Shown here piece by piece: positions 53,741 through 64,000 of a stretch of 64,000 bases of DNA; position 1 is the stretch's first letter; each line of letters begins with the position of its first letter. The notes beneath the pieces were generated by a model. The model saw only the letters and a list, made by a program, of their open reading frames with translations, did no database searches and was not told the DNA's origin. Position numbers and translations under genes: made by a program. This DNA is from Prinsepia uniflora (Eukaryota > Streptophyta > Magnoliopsida > Rosales > Rosaceae). The stretch is taken from positions 36,243,566-36,307,565 of the forward strand of contig CM064871.1 in assembly GCA_032719365.1 (NCBI GenBank). The letters are read 5' to 3'.

Positions 53741-54156
53741 CAGAACCCTTCTTGAGTGTGATTACAACGTATTAGACATAAAAAGGAAGAAAATTAACAG
53801 GAAATAGAGAAACAAGAACTGGGTTGGGTCGCTCGGGTCGGGTCCTATGTGCAGACCTGTGGGTCGGCCCGCCCAAGGTTGAATTAGATTGCAGGTGCAT
53901 GGCCACCATGCGTAGAGAGTCGTGGGGGCACGTGGGGGTGCGTCCACATACAGAACCCTTCTTGAGTGTGATTACAACGTATTAGACATAAAAAGGAAGA
54001 AAATTAACAGGAAATAGAGAAACAAGAACTGGGTTGGGTCGCTCGGGTCGGGTCCTATGTGCAGACCTGTGGGTCGGCCCGCCCAAGGTTGAATTAGATT
54101 GCAGGTGCATGGCCACCATGCGTAGAGAGTCTTGGTGGCACGTGGGGGTGCGTCCA
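53741..54156 (+). repeat. 206-bp direct tandem duplication in F 3' LTR
   Basis: 53741-53946 and 53951-54156 are nearly identical (both start CAGAACCCTTCTTGAGTG and end GGGGGTGCGTCCA) and are separated by CATA. The 5' LTR has a single copy at 47081-47280. Confidence 0.92.
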
Positions 54157-54243
54157 GCTTCTCCTCGAGGTGGGGTCGACATGAAAGTTGTTATTCTCTT
54201 CATCCTAAATTTATTGGTATAATTATTGAGTTAATTGTACATT

Positions 54244-55041
54244 GTAATGTTCTAAAATGAGACTTTTCGGATTTACGTGTAAATGGCATTTGGGCTTGAG
54301 ACCCTGTCGAAAATGCTTTTTACTTGGTTTGATGTCAAGGATATGATTGATATGTGTTTGTGGTATGGATTGTGTTAGTGATTGTGGATACTGGTACATG
54401 TCTGGATGAGGCGAGTGCAGTTCCTAGACGTTACTCGGATGTTGCGTGAGTGCAGTTCCCGAGTATGTGTACGTCTAGATGGTGCGTGTACAGTTCCCAA
54501 ACATGACTAACATGGCTCGGACGGTGCCTGAGTGCAGTTCTCGAGGTTGGCCTACACGTAGTGCGGATGTGACTGTGTGATTGTTGTGCACTTGTGAGTA
54601 GAGCTGTTTGATGTTGATTGTGATTGCGTACTAGTATTGAGTACAGATTCTGGTCTTTGTGGCCAGGTGATTATGTTTTAATATGTTTTGGATTGAGAGC
54701 CGGGATTTGATACTTGTTATGTGTTATGGCTTGAAAGCCGATGATTCATGTGTTTGACCCTATGCATGCATGGTTTAATAAACTGGAGGGTAAATGGTCT
54801 ATTTCAAATGTATTTTCAAATGATATTATTTTTGTCCACTCACACCTTTTCTATTTTGATGACCCTCCAGGCTGTGGTACGACATTCGGGGCTAATCGAG
54901 AGGTGGAGGCATGAGCGGAAATCAGTGCGGTTATCCCTTGTCTGATAGGTGCTGAGGGTAGTTTCGAGACTTCAGTTGACTTGTCAGACGGGAGCAGGAC
55001 TGGGCACGCTTATCAAAGTCCAGTTGGGACAGGTCCTGTCA
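54244..55041 (+). mobile_element. Element J 5' LTR, left part deleted
   Basis: Matches J's 3' LTR from AATGTTCTAAAATGAG (54246 and 57360) until the K insertion site there. Ends GGACAGGTCCTGTCA. Contains a hairpin array (54400-54545), branch-like GTCCACTCAC (54834-54843), and intron end GATGACCCTCCAG/GCTGTGG (AG 54869-54870). Confidence 0.85.
54400..54545 (+). repeat. Alternating hairpin array in J 5' LTR
   Basis: Four 30-nt units with a common loop containing GTGAGTGCAGTTCC and alternating stems: GTCT/AGAC, CTCGG/CCGAG, GTCT/AAAC, CTCGG/TCGAG. The same four units recur at 57514-57660. Confidence 0.85.
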
Positions 55042-55705
55042 AATTGGTATCAGAGCATTTGGTTACTGATTTTCCATGCCTCCGAAACGCGAGCCCCATG
55101 CGCGGCCTGCTGATAAGACGAGATATGAGGGTATAGGAATTCCCTGGAGTGGGTATGACCCTGGATTAGGTCAAGCTGTGCATCTTGGACTTTGTGTTGG
55201 CCCGGATGGTTGTTTACAATATGATATATGAATGGGCATGTTGGGCCCAGGATACATTTGACCCGAGGATAGGGGGTCGGATGAGTGACCTTTGGATTTT
55301 GGATATCGAATGGGACTCAGAGGGAGTCCGGAATTAGTTTAGCGTGTGTTGGGAAATCCTGAATAGGATTTGGTTTGCCTAGGGGTGTTTGCTAGGTGAC
55401 TGGATATGCCAGTGGTGGCATGGGTAATAGATATTGAATTCAGACTCGAAAGGAATTGAGTGTTTGGACTTGGACTTGATAGGAGTCAGGCGTTGGTTTA
55501 GAACTCAGAATGAGTCATGATGTGATATGAGGGCTCGGGATGAGCCGGAAAAGATGGAAATGGTAATGTTGGTTGTACATATTAGGTGAACGAAGGTTCA
55601 TGTGGGAACCGAAGGTATTGAAATGGATGTGAATTGAGTTTCCATGATTGTTGTTGGAGATGTACATCCGAATTTCGGGGACGAAATTCCTTAAGGGGGG
55701 AAGGT
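55042..55705 (+). mobile_element. Element J internal region (664 bp only)
   Basis: Primer site TGGTATCAGAGC (55045-55056), a short gag start, about 450 bp of non-coding DNA, then hairpin GAATTTCG-GGGA-CGAAATTC and PPT TTAAGGGGGGAAGGT before the 3' LTR. All cis signals survive while gag-pol is gone. Confidence 0.88.
55076..55231 (+). pseudogene. gag N-terminal remnant in element J (51 aa)
   Basis: An ATG 20 nt after the primer site opens a 51-codon frame beginning MPPKREPHARP, matching the style and position of B's MSPRREPPPRP. After about 18 residues the resemblance is lost and a stop follows at 55229. No Gag domain, zinc knuckle or enzyme region is present. It shows that J descends from a coding gypsy element of the same lineage. 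Confidence 0.7.
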
Positions 55706-57743
55706 TGTGACGACCTGGAAATTCGAAAAAAGAAAAAATTGGAAAAATGGAAGGAAATGACGATTTTGCCCCGGATTATAAGGGCTGAAAGTTGACTTTT
55801 TGGTCGGGACATTATTTGGACTGGCCATAAGGACCGTTGGATAGGTCTCGAGACGCTGAATCCGTAGACAAGCGGCATGCGTCAATCGGAGTTCGGATGT
55901 AAAAGATTCGAGTCTGAGACGACGAAGGGCAATTTGGTAATTTGACGACGAAGGGTAAAATGGTAATTTGACTGGGCTTTTGATGAGTCAGTACAATTAT
56001 GACTCACCTAGGTTGTTACGTGACATCTTTCACTTGGTAAGAGAGATTAGTTGCTAGGATCAGGGTAAATTGGTTTGAGTACGTATATGAGTATGTGTGT
56101 GTATTTGCGAAGGAAAAACAGGGGACACAATCATAGTTGATCAATTTAGCCTAAGGTGTTGAGAGATTCAACAAAGAGAAAATAAGTAAATCATAGAGTG
56201 AAAAATGAGAAAGATTAAGAGAAAAGGGAAGGGAAATTGTGAAAGAAAACCCAGAACCCGAACTCAAACCCAGAACCCGAACTCAAACCCTTTTAACTTT
56301 TGAATTAATCAAAAAATTGAATTTGAACCTCTAAGCCATAAAAACTGAAATTTGCCTTGAATTAAGCCTCTTGAGCTCAAGGCCAGTCAAACCCAATCAA
56401 GAACGAGGACAATTGGTGTCGTTTTGGCCTAGAACAGACCGGATGGACAAACAGGAAATTGAAGGTTGAGTCGTGCAATTTGAGGTAAGAAAGGATGAAA
56501 TTGAGATTGGGAAAATGTTTAGAAGGGTCATGCGAAGGTCTCTGAATGATTACCTTTAAGAAATCAATGGGAATTGAAAGAATTGTAAGATGAACTTTCA
56601 ATGGGAATTTCGAGTTTTGATTTGGATTAATATCGGATGTTATTGTTAAAATTAATGCTACATACCTAGAATTAACCTAGTTTTGAATCTAATGGACGGT
56701 TCAATTGAAAGAAATGATGCAAAATTGATGGGAATGGAATCGGGTCTGCTCGCGGGTTGCAGGACCCGTTTAACAGACAATCGGGTTGAGAAGATGAACA
56801 TTGACCTGCAATGTAGCAAGCGCGTGGCACCCACGTGCAACCACTCACGGCGCACGTGAGGGCGCATGGTGGCTTAGCTTGATCAGACACCGTTTCGATA
56901 AGTTTCGAGGGTCCGAAGTGTTATGTTTTGTTTTAAATTCGTATTTAATTCCCGGAAAAATTATGGGAAGTTAATATGATCTTAATTGAGTCATTAGTGA
57001 CCCTTAAGGATGATTTTGGACAGGACTTGGGATTCCTGGGAAGCACCGGAAATTACGGAAACACGTGCAGCTCGGAAAGCGAGCGGTTTGGACGGTGTGT
57101 GAGTGGACGTTTGTTTTATAAACCATTATGCCTGCATAGTTAAATGTTTTACATGGTTGATTGCATGATTTTAATTACAATGATGTCATGGTGATTAGGC
57201 ATGATTATTTGTGATTTAATGATTATTTTATTCTGTCTTTCGGGCACGTTTTATGAGGAAAGTGTAATTGATATTTTGGGCTAGGCCCGGGGTCAAAATG
57301 TTTTCAAAAAGGATATTTTGACTTAGTTGGTGAGTCAAGGATGTTTTTTGGATTAATTTAATGTTCTAAAATGAGATTTTCCGGATTTACGTGTAAATGG
57401 CATTTGGGCTTGAGACCTTGTCGGAAATGCTTTTGACTTGGTTTGAAGTCAAGGATATGATTGATATGTGTTTGTGGTATGGATTGTGTTTGTGATTGTG
57501 GATACTGGTACATGTTTGGATGATGCGAGTGCAGTTCCTAGACGTGACTCGGATGTTCCGTGAGTGCAGTTCCCGAGTATGTAGTACGTCTAAATGGTGT
57601 GTGTGCAGTTCCCAGACATGATTGACATGACTCGGACGGTGCTTGAGTGCAGTTCCCGAGGTTGGCCTACGCGTAGTGCGGATGTGACTGTGTGATTGTT
57701 ATGCACTTGTGAGTAGTGCTGTTTGATGTTGATTGTGATTGCG
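55706..57743 (+). mobile_element. Element J 3' LTR, cut by element K
   Basis: Starts TGTGACGACCTGG after the PPT. Putative intron start GTGAGTGGAC at 57099-57108 after GGACGGTGT, and a second hairpin array at 57514-57660. K inserted after TTGCG (57739-57743); the uninterrupted site is visible in J's 5' LTR (GATTGCGTACTAG near 54625). The part beyond K lies outside the window. Confidence 0.88.
57514..57660 (+). repeat. Alternating hairpin array in J 3' LTR
   Basis: Same four units as 54400-54545 with small changes, including GTCT/AGAC where the other copy has GTCT/AAAC, and CTCGG/CCGAG where the other has CTCGG/TCGAG. Confidence 0.85.
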
Positions 57744-57923
57744 TGACAGGACCCATCCCAATCCCCCCGGGATTAGTGCGGGATGACCCTGCTCCCGTCT
57801 GACACGAAGTGTCAGACAAGGGATATTTCTGACCTTTGCCCTCCCGGGCTGTCAGAGTACGCCAGGATCCGGAGGAGGCATGTGATATCTCGATCTCTGC
57901 TACAGTCCACATCCGATGTCAAC

Positions 57924-59128
57924 CTGAAGGGCAGTCAAAACATTAAAAACTGTGAGTGGACAAAACAAGAGTTTATAAAAACATTTAATATGAAGACATT
58001 TGTACCCTCCACTAAAAAGCATGCATGCATTCGAAAACCATTTATCCAAAACAAACCATATGTGGGACTAAGCCCAAAGCAGATATAAACTAAGGTCGAA
58101 AGGACCACAATAAAAACGACCATACGGGCCACTGCCCAAATCCATAAAGGACTCGGCCCCAAACCATAAAGAAACCAAGTACACGAGCCACTGCTCAAAT
58201 CCTGTGCACACCTGTACACACCACATATCATATATCATATATACATCACATACATATATATAAGTCACACAACCAATCCTGTCACGGTATCCAAAGCCAC
58301 GCGCATGCTACCCAGGTCTCAATCCGAGTCTTCTCAAAGTCAAGATCAATGTCCGTAGACCACTGACCCTACCCGAGGTAATAGTAATCATAGCCTTCCT
58401 GAGAGTAAGGAACCCAACTGGGGGGTGACTCCACTCAGTCGGTGCTCCGTGACTACTCCGGGGTCCACCCAGGCCAACGACCCTCCCCGGAGGAGATAAT
58501 AGAAGTAAAGGAAGGTAGACGAACATATATATACATAACATAAACATTCTTGACCGGTTCCCCTGAACCGTCATGATCCATAATATCCATAATCGGGTAA
58601 CATGCCGGTTCCCATAAACCGTCATGTACCGTAATAACATAACCGAGGTAACGTGCCGGTTCCTATAAACCGTCATGTGCCGTAATAACCAACAAGGGTT
58701 CATGCCGGTTCCCATAAACCGTCATGAACCATAATACCATAACAAGGGTTCATGCCGGTTCCCATAAACCGTCATGAACCTGGGAATCCATTTAAGGTTC
58801 CCTGACCTGAAATCAAAACCGTAAAGTGACTGGGTCTCGTACCCGAACATAGGACACCAACTGGGCACCGTGCCCGGAATCAAGGTCATATGCCCGAGAC
58901 AAAACCAAAGGGGTCTCATACCCGAGTTTATCATTTGAAATCCAAATTCAGTTCCTTTAAATCAATAAAGAAATACAGACCCGTATAAGCACCGTATAAG
59001 GCCGAAACCTCGAAATACATGCTCATACGTAACCACATACAAATGCACCCATGGCATCATCAAACAAGTAATAAAACATATAATAAACATTTATGCATGC
59101 ACCAATTTAGAAAACAAGGTCCACTCAC
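57924..59128 (-). other. Putative leader intron in LTR K
   Basis: Minus strand: GTGAGTGGAC start (59119-59128 reversed), GTCCACTCAC branch-like segment (57952-57961 reversed), end TGACTGCCCTTCAG/GTTGACATCGG. Complementarity is 10 of 10. Confidence 0.45.
58546..58780 (-). repeat. Tandem hairpin repeats in LTR K (five units)
   Basis: Same unit as 12715-12900. Two units have arms GGTAACATG/CATGTACC instead of GGTTCATG/CATGAACC, a paired change that keeps the stem. Confidence 0.85.
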
Positions 59129-59489
59129 AGACCGTCCGAGCTGCCGCCTCGATTTGCGTGCCATACGGCTCCCCGAGCCGATCACCGTCACCGGGACTCC
59201 CAAACCTGTCCAAATCGTAATAGAAGGTTACTAACTACTTAATTAACCTCCTACCAAAGCCCCGTAATTTTCCCGGATTTTTAACTATTTTTAATCCCGA
59301 ACCTAAACCTTCCGATGCCCCGAAACATCTAGAGATGGTGTCTGATCGACACGAAACCAGTCCCAAAATGTTCGTTACATCGAATAGATGATTTCGTATG
59401 TTGAACACTTTCCTAAATTCCCTGCCACGCGCCCTCACGCGCCGCCTGAAGTGGCTGCGCGTGGGCTTCACGCGCCTGCTACAGTACCT

Positions 59490-59660
59490 GCTGACATCAT
59501 CGCTGACGTCAGCATGACGTCATCACTGACAGCTCCTGACAGTGACACGTGTCACGCTCCCATTGGTCCACTGTCTGACATGTCAGTCTGACATTGTCAG
59601 ATCTGACATGATGACGTCATCCCTGACATGATGACGTCATCAGGATGACGTCATCAGTCA
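59490..59660. promoter_or_regulatory. Cluster of TGACGTCA palindromes in LTR K
   Basis: Five TGACGTCA octamers within about 140 bp (for example inside 59611-59620, 59631-59640 and 59645-59654), many extended to ATGACGTCAT. This is the C-box/CRE-type bZIP core. Similar but more decayed clusters lie in G (3190-3440), E (8230-8420) and D (9420-9570). Confidence 0.75.
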
Positions 59661-60803
59661 TCCCCTACATCGGTCAGACCGGTCCGGTCTGGTTTTTCCT
59701 GCAACTTGGACCGGCGTAACCGGTCCAGGTCTCCTTCTCCCTCATTTTCGGTCCGTTTGCTTCCATTCCAACTCCTAAATTCCTATTTCTTCATTTCCTA
59801 TCAATCATAATTAACTAAACAACCTAAAACCTACGAAATCCGACCGGTCCAATTTGAACCTCACGGTTCAATTTTTCCCGATCAGTCTACACGGCTTCTC
59901 GGCCGTCAACCACCACCAAAACCTTCCTAAAATGTCCCTAGCAACCTAATGGACTCATTAAAACCATTAAAAACTAACCATAACAACGAAAATGGAAAAA
60001 TGGATCAAAATGGGCTAACCGGGTACCCGTTCGGGTTTCTCCTCCTCTCGCCGCCGTGGGCGGTGGTTCAGGCCTCCAAGCCGGCCACCTCGGCTCCCTC
60101 GATCTCCCTGGTCCTCTGCCTGGTCATGGGTGATGGTTGGCTGGGTTTGGGTTGCACGGGAATGAGAGAAAATGGTGAGATCGGGTGGGTTGTGTTTGAA
60201 CGAAGAAAATGAAAATGCACAGTGAAGTGCATGTATGTAATGTGTTGTCCAGTGGATGAGTGACACTTGTCACTCATCCATTGGTTGCTAAAAAGCAACT
60301 GGTCCCACTAAAGACAAACTGCACTTTTTGTCTCGTAAAACGTGCTGTCGTGAATAGTAACTGGGAACTTCCGTGAACCGTAACTTCGCCGTCGAATGTC
60401 CGAATTCGACGTGCCGCCTGTCTACGGATTCGTATCGTCCTTATCTACGTAACGGTCTTCGGCCCTCGGCCATCGGACCTCCCGATCAAAAAGTCAACTT
60501 TTGACCTCCTATTCACCCAAATTACCAAAATGCCCCTAAACTTCCGAACGTCATAACTTCTTCCTCGAACGTCGGAATTGAACGTGCCACCTGTCTATGA
60601 ACTCGTGACGTCACGAACTACGTCACGGTCATCTGTCAAAGTCCATTTGACCGGCCGAATGAAAAGTCAACGTTTTGCCACCATTAGGGGCAAAACGGTC
60701 ATTTCGCATCGTTCGTCCGATTTCGCTCTACTAATCACTGATTAGCCTCACTAATCGTGATTAGTCACTAATCTAATCTAGGAATTTGGGACGGGTTGTT
60801 ACA

Positions 60804-63800
60804 ACCTTCCCTCCTTAATTAATTTCGTCCTCGAAATTCCAACCGACCTAATCTAACCGTTCTTCCCTCCTTAATTAGTTCCGTTCTCGAAACTCCACTA
60901 TCCTGATTCCACAACCTCCACCTCGTGGAAATAATTCGACCTACCACGCAACGCGTGTACGCTATTACACCCACTAACCAGAACAATACTTACTCGTCTG
61001 CAGCCAGACGTACCGCTAACATCCATATCGTATCGACTACGTTCGACCACGTCGAATGACAGTAGTCATGTGTTCTGAATTGACACTACTTGTCAAATCT
61101 ACCGTTTCGTTGACACAACCAACTAGACGGTTCCGTGCTCAACCGCTAACTATCCTGACATCTACTCCCACTGGGAGTCACCAAAACTCACTAACCGATC
61201 CACGATGACACCTCCGACAAACTGTTAGCACTTGACAGTCGTCAGTCGCAAACTGATATGACACACACTAGTGGTTACACTAACCACAAGCATTTCACTC
61301 AACCTGTGTGTAACTAGACCCATCAGAAATACCATGACCCAATGCACAGTATCCAATATCCAGTCCACGACCTCAACTAATCCAATGGTATCGGAACCAA
61401 TCCGACTACCAACACGCTCACCAACGTACTACCGGTATAACCTATATACCGTCACTAGGCATCACAAGTATGCCCAGTATTGTACCTCGAATTATGTACC
61501 AGGTACGTACACCTACCCATCAATTAGCTTACAACCACCTAGGTCATAGCCAATCACGTTTCAATTATGGAGTTCATTCGTCCAATCCAGTATTAGACAA
61601 ATCGAACTCCAACCCATCATCTATTCCCAATTCCAAATCTGAATCCGCAATTTCGTAAGAAATCCCGAATCCAAATCCAGAAATCATATCCATAATCATG
61701 TCCAAATTCAAATCCGAAATCATCATTCCGTAGACTAGTATTAGGAATGACCATTCCGAACCCAAATCCATAAAAGAAAATCTACAGTCAAGCTCTAGAA
61801 TCAAATCCTGAATCGTCACCCAGAATCTGATTCCAAAACCCAAATCTAGAAATCCTTTTTCAAGTTCCAAAATCAAATCCTGAATCGTCATTCAGAAATC
61901 TGATTCCAAAACTCGAAATATCGTTCTCGTCTACCGAGACGTATCAATCATGAACCTATCGGTTGTCTGCTTAACCGATTACTCCAACACCATCGATTGA
62001 CTTCACAGGGAAGCCAATCACAATATCCGCACATCCCTAAGGCTAACCATATCCGACCACGTCGGAAAACTACTCATCGGACAACTACTCAGGTGAGTAA
62101 TAAGCCATATGGGATTTACCTCGAAAAGAAGTTCAGTCCCATCATGCTCCACTCAACATCCAAGTAAGAGTGATAAACTCTCCACCTATCTGGATCATCA
62201 AGATCACGATCCAGATCCACCACTACGTCAAACGACTATAGACGTCACGATCGAGACTGTGGGTCCTCCCCAATCACCTCGTATCGATCCTTGGCATTCC
62301 ACCTAGGAAAATCCAAAAATGATCCAAGACGATGACATCAAAACTCGTCCTATGTGAATACAACCAAACTCGCTGCATTCACCACGTCACGTAAACCAAC
62401 ATCGTCTGCCACCAAGCAGAAAATGAGAAATCTCAGTCACCTAACTTCGATATACTCATCTCCTCCTGATGGTCCAGAACAAATCCCGGGTCCACCAACC
62501 AATACACGATCAGTGTACTAGTGGCAACCAACAACATCAATAACATCTACATCATCTACCACCATCAATTATGGTAGAACCTGAGAAGTCACCCAAAACG
62601 ACTTCGACAGTCACCCAAACGACTTCGACATACCCAATACCAATGCGGAAAACCCGCATTCCTCTCGTCACCTCAATCGCAACCTCTCGCGATTTCGAAG
62701 TTCCAACAAGATTGGAAACAACGTACCCAGACATCAACCACTTGTACCCTAACTATCCGTGATCCACTCCCGAACCACATATACCGAACATATGCCCATC
62801 TCGACGGAGTCGCTTCCCGACTCGTAACTCATCGCCATCACGATTACCGGCACCAGCACCAGCACTAGTACCAGCACCAACGCACTATCACCAGTATCAG
62901 TATCAGCATCGGCACACTGGGTGCAAATCTGACAACCCTGGATCTCCGCTCATACCGAGCGACGATCCCGTACCTCAACTCATATTGGAGAAACTCAGTC
63001 TCCCTCGTACCTAACAATTATGAGTACAGTCATCCTGACAACTCATACGAGAAAAGAAAACGTCCCCTGAACGTCCCCGATTCCCAACAACCACAGCTAC
63101 AACCACTCTCGGTAGTAGTGCCTTCCACAGACTCGTGCAGACCTCACTACCAGACCTCGCTATATCCAGAATCCGTATCCAACGGAATCAATCGCCCGTA
63201 CCAACTACTCTATATCCCACTCAGGGATTCCATTGACAAGTACCAACCCTGGTAACCTGTCCAACCAAACTCTAACCAGTCGCAACTCGACTAACCCAAT
63301 GTCCTTTACCAGGTCACCGATGACCTTAGTTGCACCAACCCACAACTGAAGTAGCACGACAACCAACTCGGTCTAACCGATACGTACAACCCTGACTGCG
63401 AAGTGCAGTCCCAACACAAGCTGACATGACTAGACCGACTAACGAATCCAAATCCGAATAGTCGTCCAAGTCAAACCACCAGTCAACTCACATTTCCGAA
63501 CCATACACATAAGGTAGGGTTCCACAATCAAGCCCTAGGGTCACTCTGAACCCAACTGCGAAAAGCAGTAAAATTAACAATCTGACCGACTCCGCGGTCT
63601 TCACATCGTAATGACGTCAATCCAATCCTACCGTAAGTCCAATCAGGATCCTCGAATCCAGCTGCTAACTGCCGACTGCAGTAAATCCATTTAACTCAAC
63701 ATAATCTGACCATCTAATGGTCACAACATCGGATCAGTAGTCGGAACCGATCCTACGACCTCGTTAAGACGATCCCAACTAACCGTCTCACGATCACACT

Positions 63801-64000
63801 CCAGAATACGAACACGTTAATCCTTCCGTAGGGTCCCACACTGTCAACCTTGACAGAACTATGGCAACCCCGGCCTCAAATGCCGAATCAAGGCATGCCA
63901 ATCCTACTAACTATCGTACCGGTACCTCAACATCAGGTTGACCACGAACTGTAGCCCATTGAGATATCACATCCTCGACCTGTGTACATACTCCAAGAGC
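60804..64000 (-). mobile_element. Internal region of element K (non-coding, runs off window)
   Basis: Starts with the reversed PPT (ACCTTCCCTCCTTAATTAA) and follows internal 1 of A almost throughout, with small insertions and deletions (for example additional sequence near 61630-61690 and 62340-62460). At the right edge it matches A at about 18070, close to the primer site, so the region is nearly complete. No coding frame of note. Confidence 0.82.

Larger units (their letters stand above)
52950..54243 (+). mobile_element. Element F 3' LTR, right end lost
   Basis: Starts TGTAACAACTCGGTAATTCGAG after the PPT. 53490-54240 matches F's 5' LTR pieces (6450-6713 and 47081-47380). The match ends at TTAATTG (about 54237), where J sequence begins, so the rest of this LTR is deleted. 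It holds a purine-rich minisatellite and a 206-bp tandem duplication absent from the 5' LTR. Confidence 0.8.
57744..60803 (-). mobile_element. 3' LTR of element K (3060 bp, A family)
   Basis: Begins TGACAGGACCC and ends GGGTTGTTACA; colinear with LTR A1. Carries the terminal hairpin GTCTGACAC/GTGTCAGAC (about 57798-57818), a putative intron (57924-59128), the 50-bp hairpin repeats, a TGACGTCA cluster at 59490-59660, and the palindrome at 60254-60279. TSD left copy is TTGCG; the partner is outside the window. Confidence 0.9.

Noticed and set aside
55076..55231. Small independent gene in J
   Set aside because: Position right after the primer site and the MPPKREP start make it a truncated gag, not a separate gene.

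Overview
The window is intergenic, repeat-dense plant DNA. I found no host gene, tRNA gene or functional rRNA gene. Nearly every base belongs to LTR retrotransposons nested inside one another. Three things point to a land plant, most likely an angiosperm with a repeat-rich genome: a Ty3/gypsy polyprotein with a C-terminal chromodomain-like tail (Tekay/Del-type chromovirus), primer sites of the TGGTATCAGAGC (initiator Met-tRNA) type, and a Cassandra-type TRIM whose LTRs carry 5S rRNA-derived sequence. The species cannot be named from this.

Layout. 1-5143: 3' part of a non-coding (LARD-like) element G, its internal region split by a Cassandra TRIM at 1124-1799, then its 3' LTR. 5144-6435: fragment of an older LTR (H). 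6436-54243: element F, a non-coding element with PBS and PPT, which hosts a nest of insertions. From outside in, these are solo LTR E (minus, TSD TTATA), solo LTR D (plus, TSD ACGTG), solo LTR C (minus, TSD CTGGA), tandem element A (minus, TSD ATGTG) and tandem element B (plus, TSD GAATA). Each layer has a perfect 5-bp target duplication. F's internal region also carries solo LTR I (TSD AGTTG). 54244-57743: element J, a mini-element with only 664 bp between its LTRs. 57744-64000: element K, a relative of A inserted in J's 3' LTR and running off the window.

The only coding DNA is in B (20736-38885), arranged LTR-internal-LTR-internal-LTR with three 2995-bp LTRs. Each internal region encodes Gag, protease, RT, RNase H, integrase and a chromodomain-like tail. 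Both copies share the same disabling lesions: a DPG protease motif, a TAG between RT and RNase H, and a 1-base frameshift in integrase. Copy 2 has a further 21-bp deletion. A has the same LTR-internal-LTR-internal-LTR plan but no coding capacity.

The most interesting signal lies inside the roughly 3-kb LTRs. All families except F contain a module of about 0.9-1.5 kb that looks like a leader intron (GTGAGTGG ... CCCTNCAG/G). Its 5' splice site is complementary over 8-10 bases to the presumed branch-point segment GTCCACTCAC. The interior is filled with arrays of short hairpins whose stems change in a compensated way while loops stay constant. Further conserved dyads sit in U3 (26-bp palindrome), near the LTR 3' end (GTCTGACAC hairpin) and just before the PPT.
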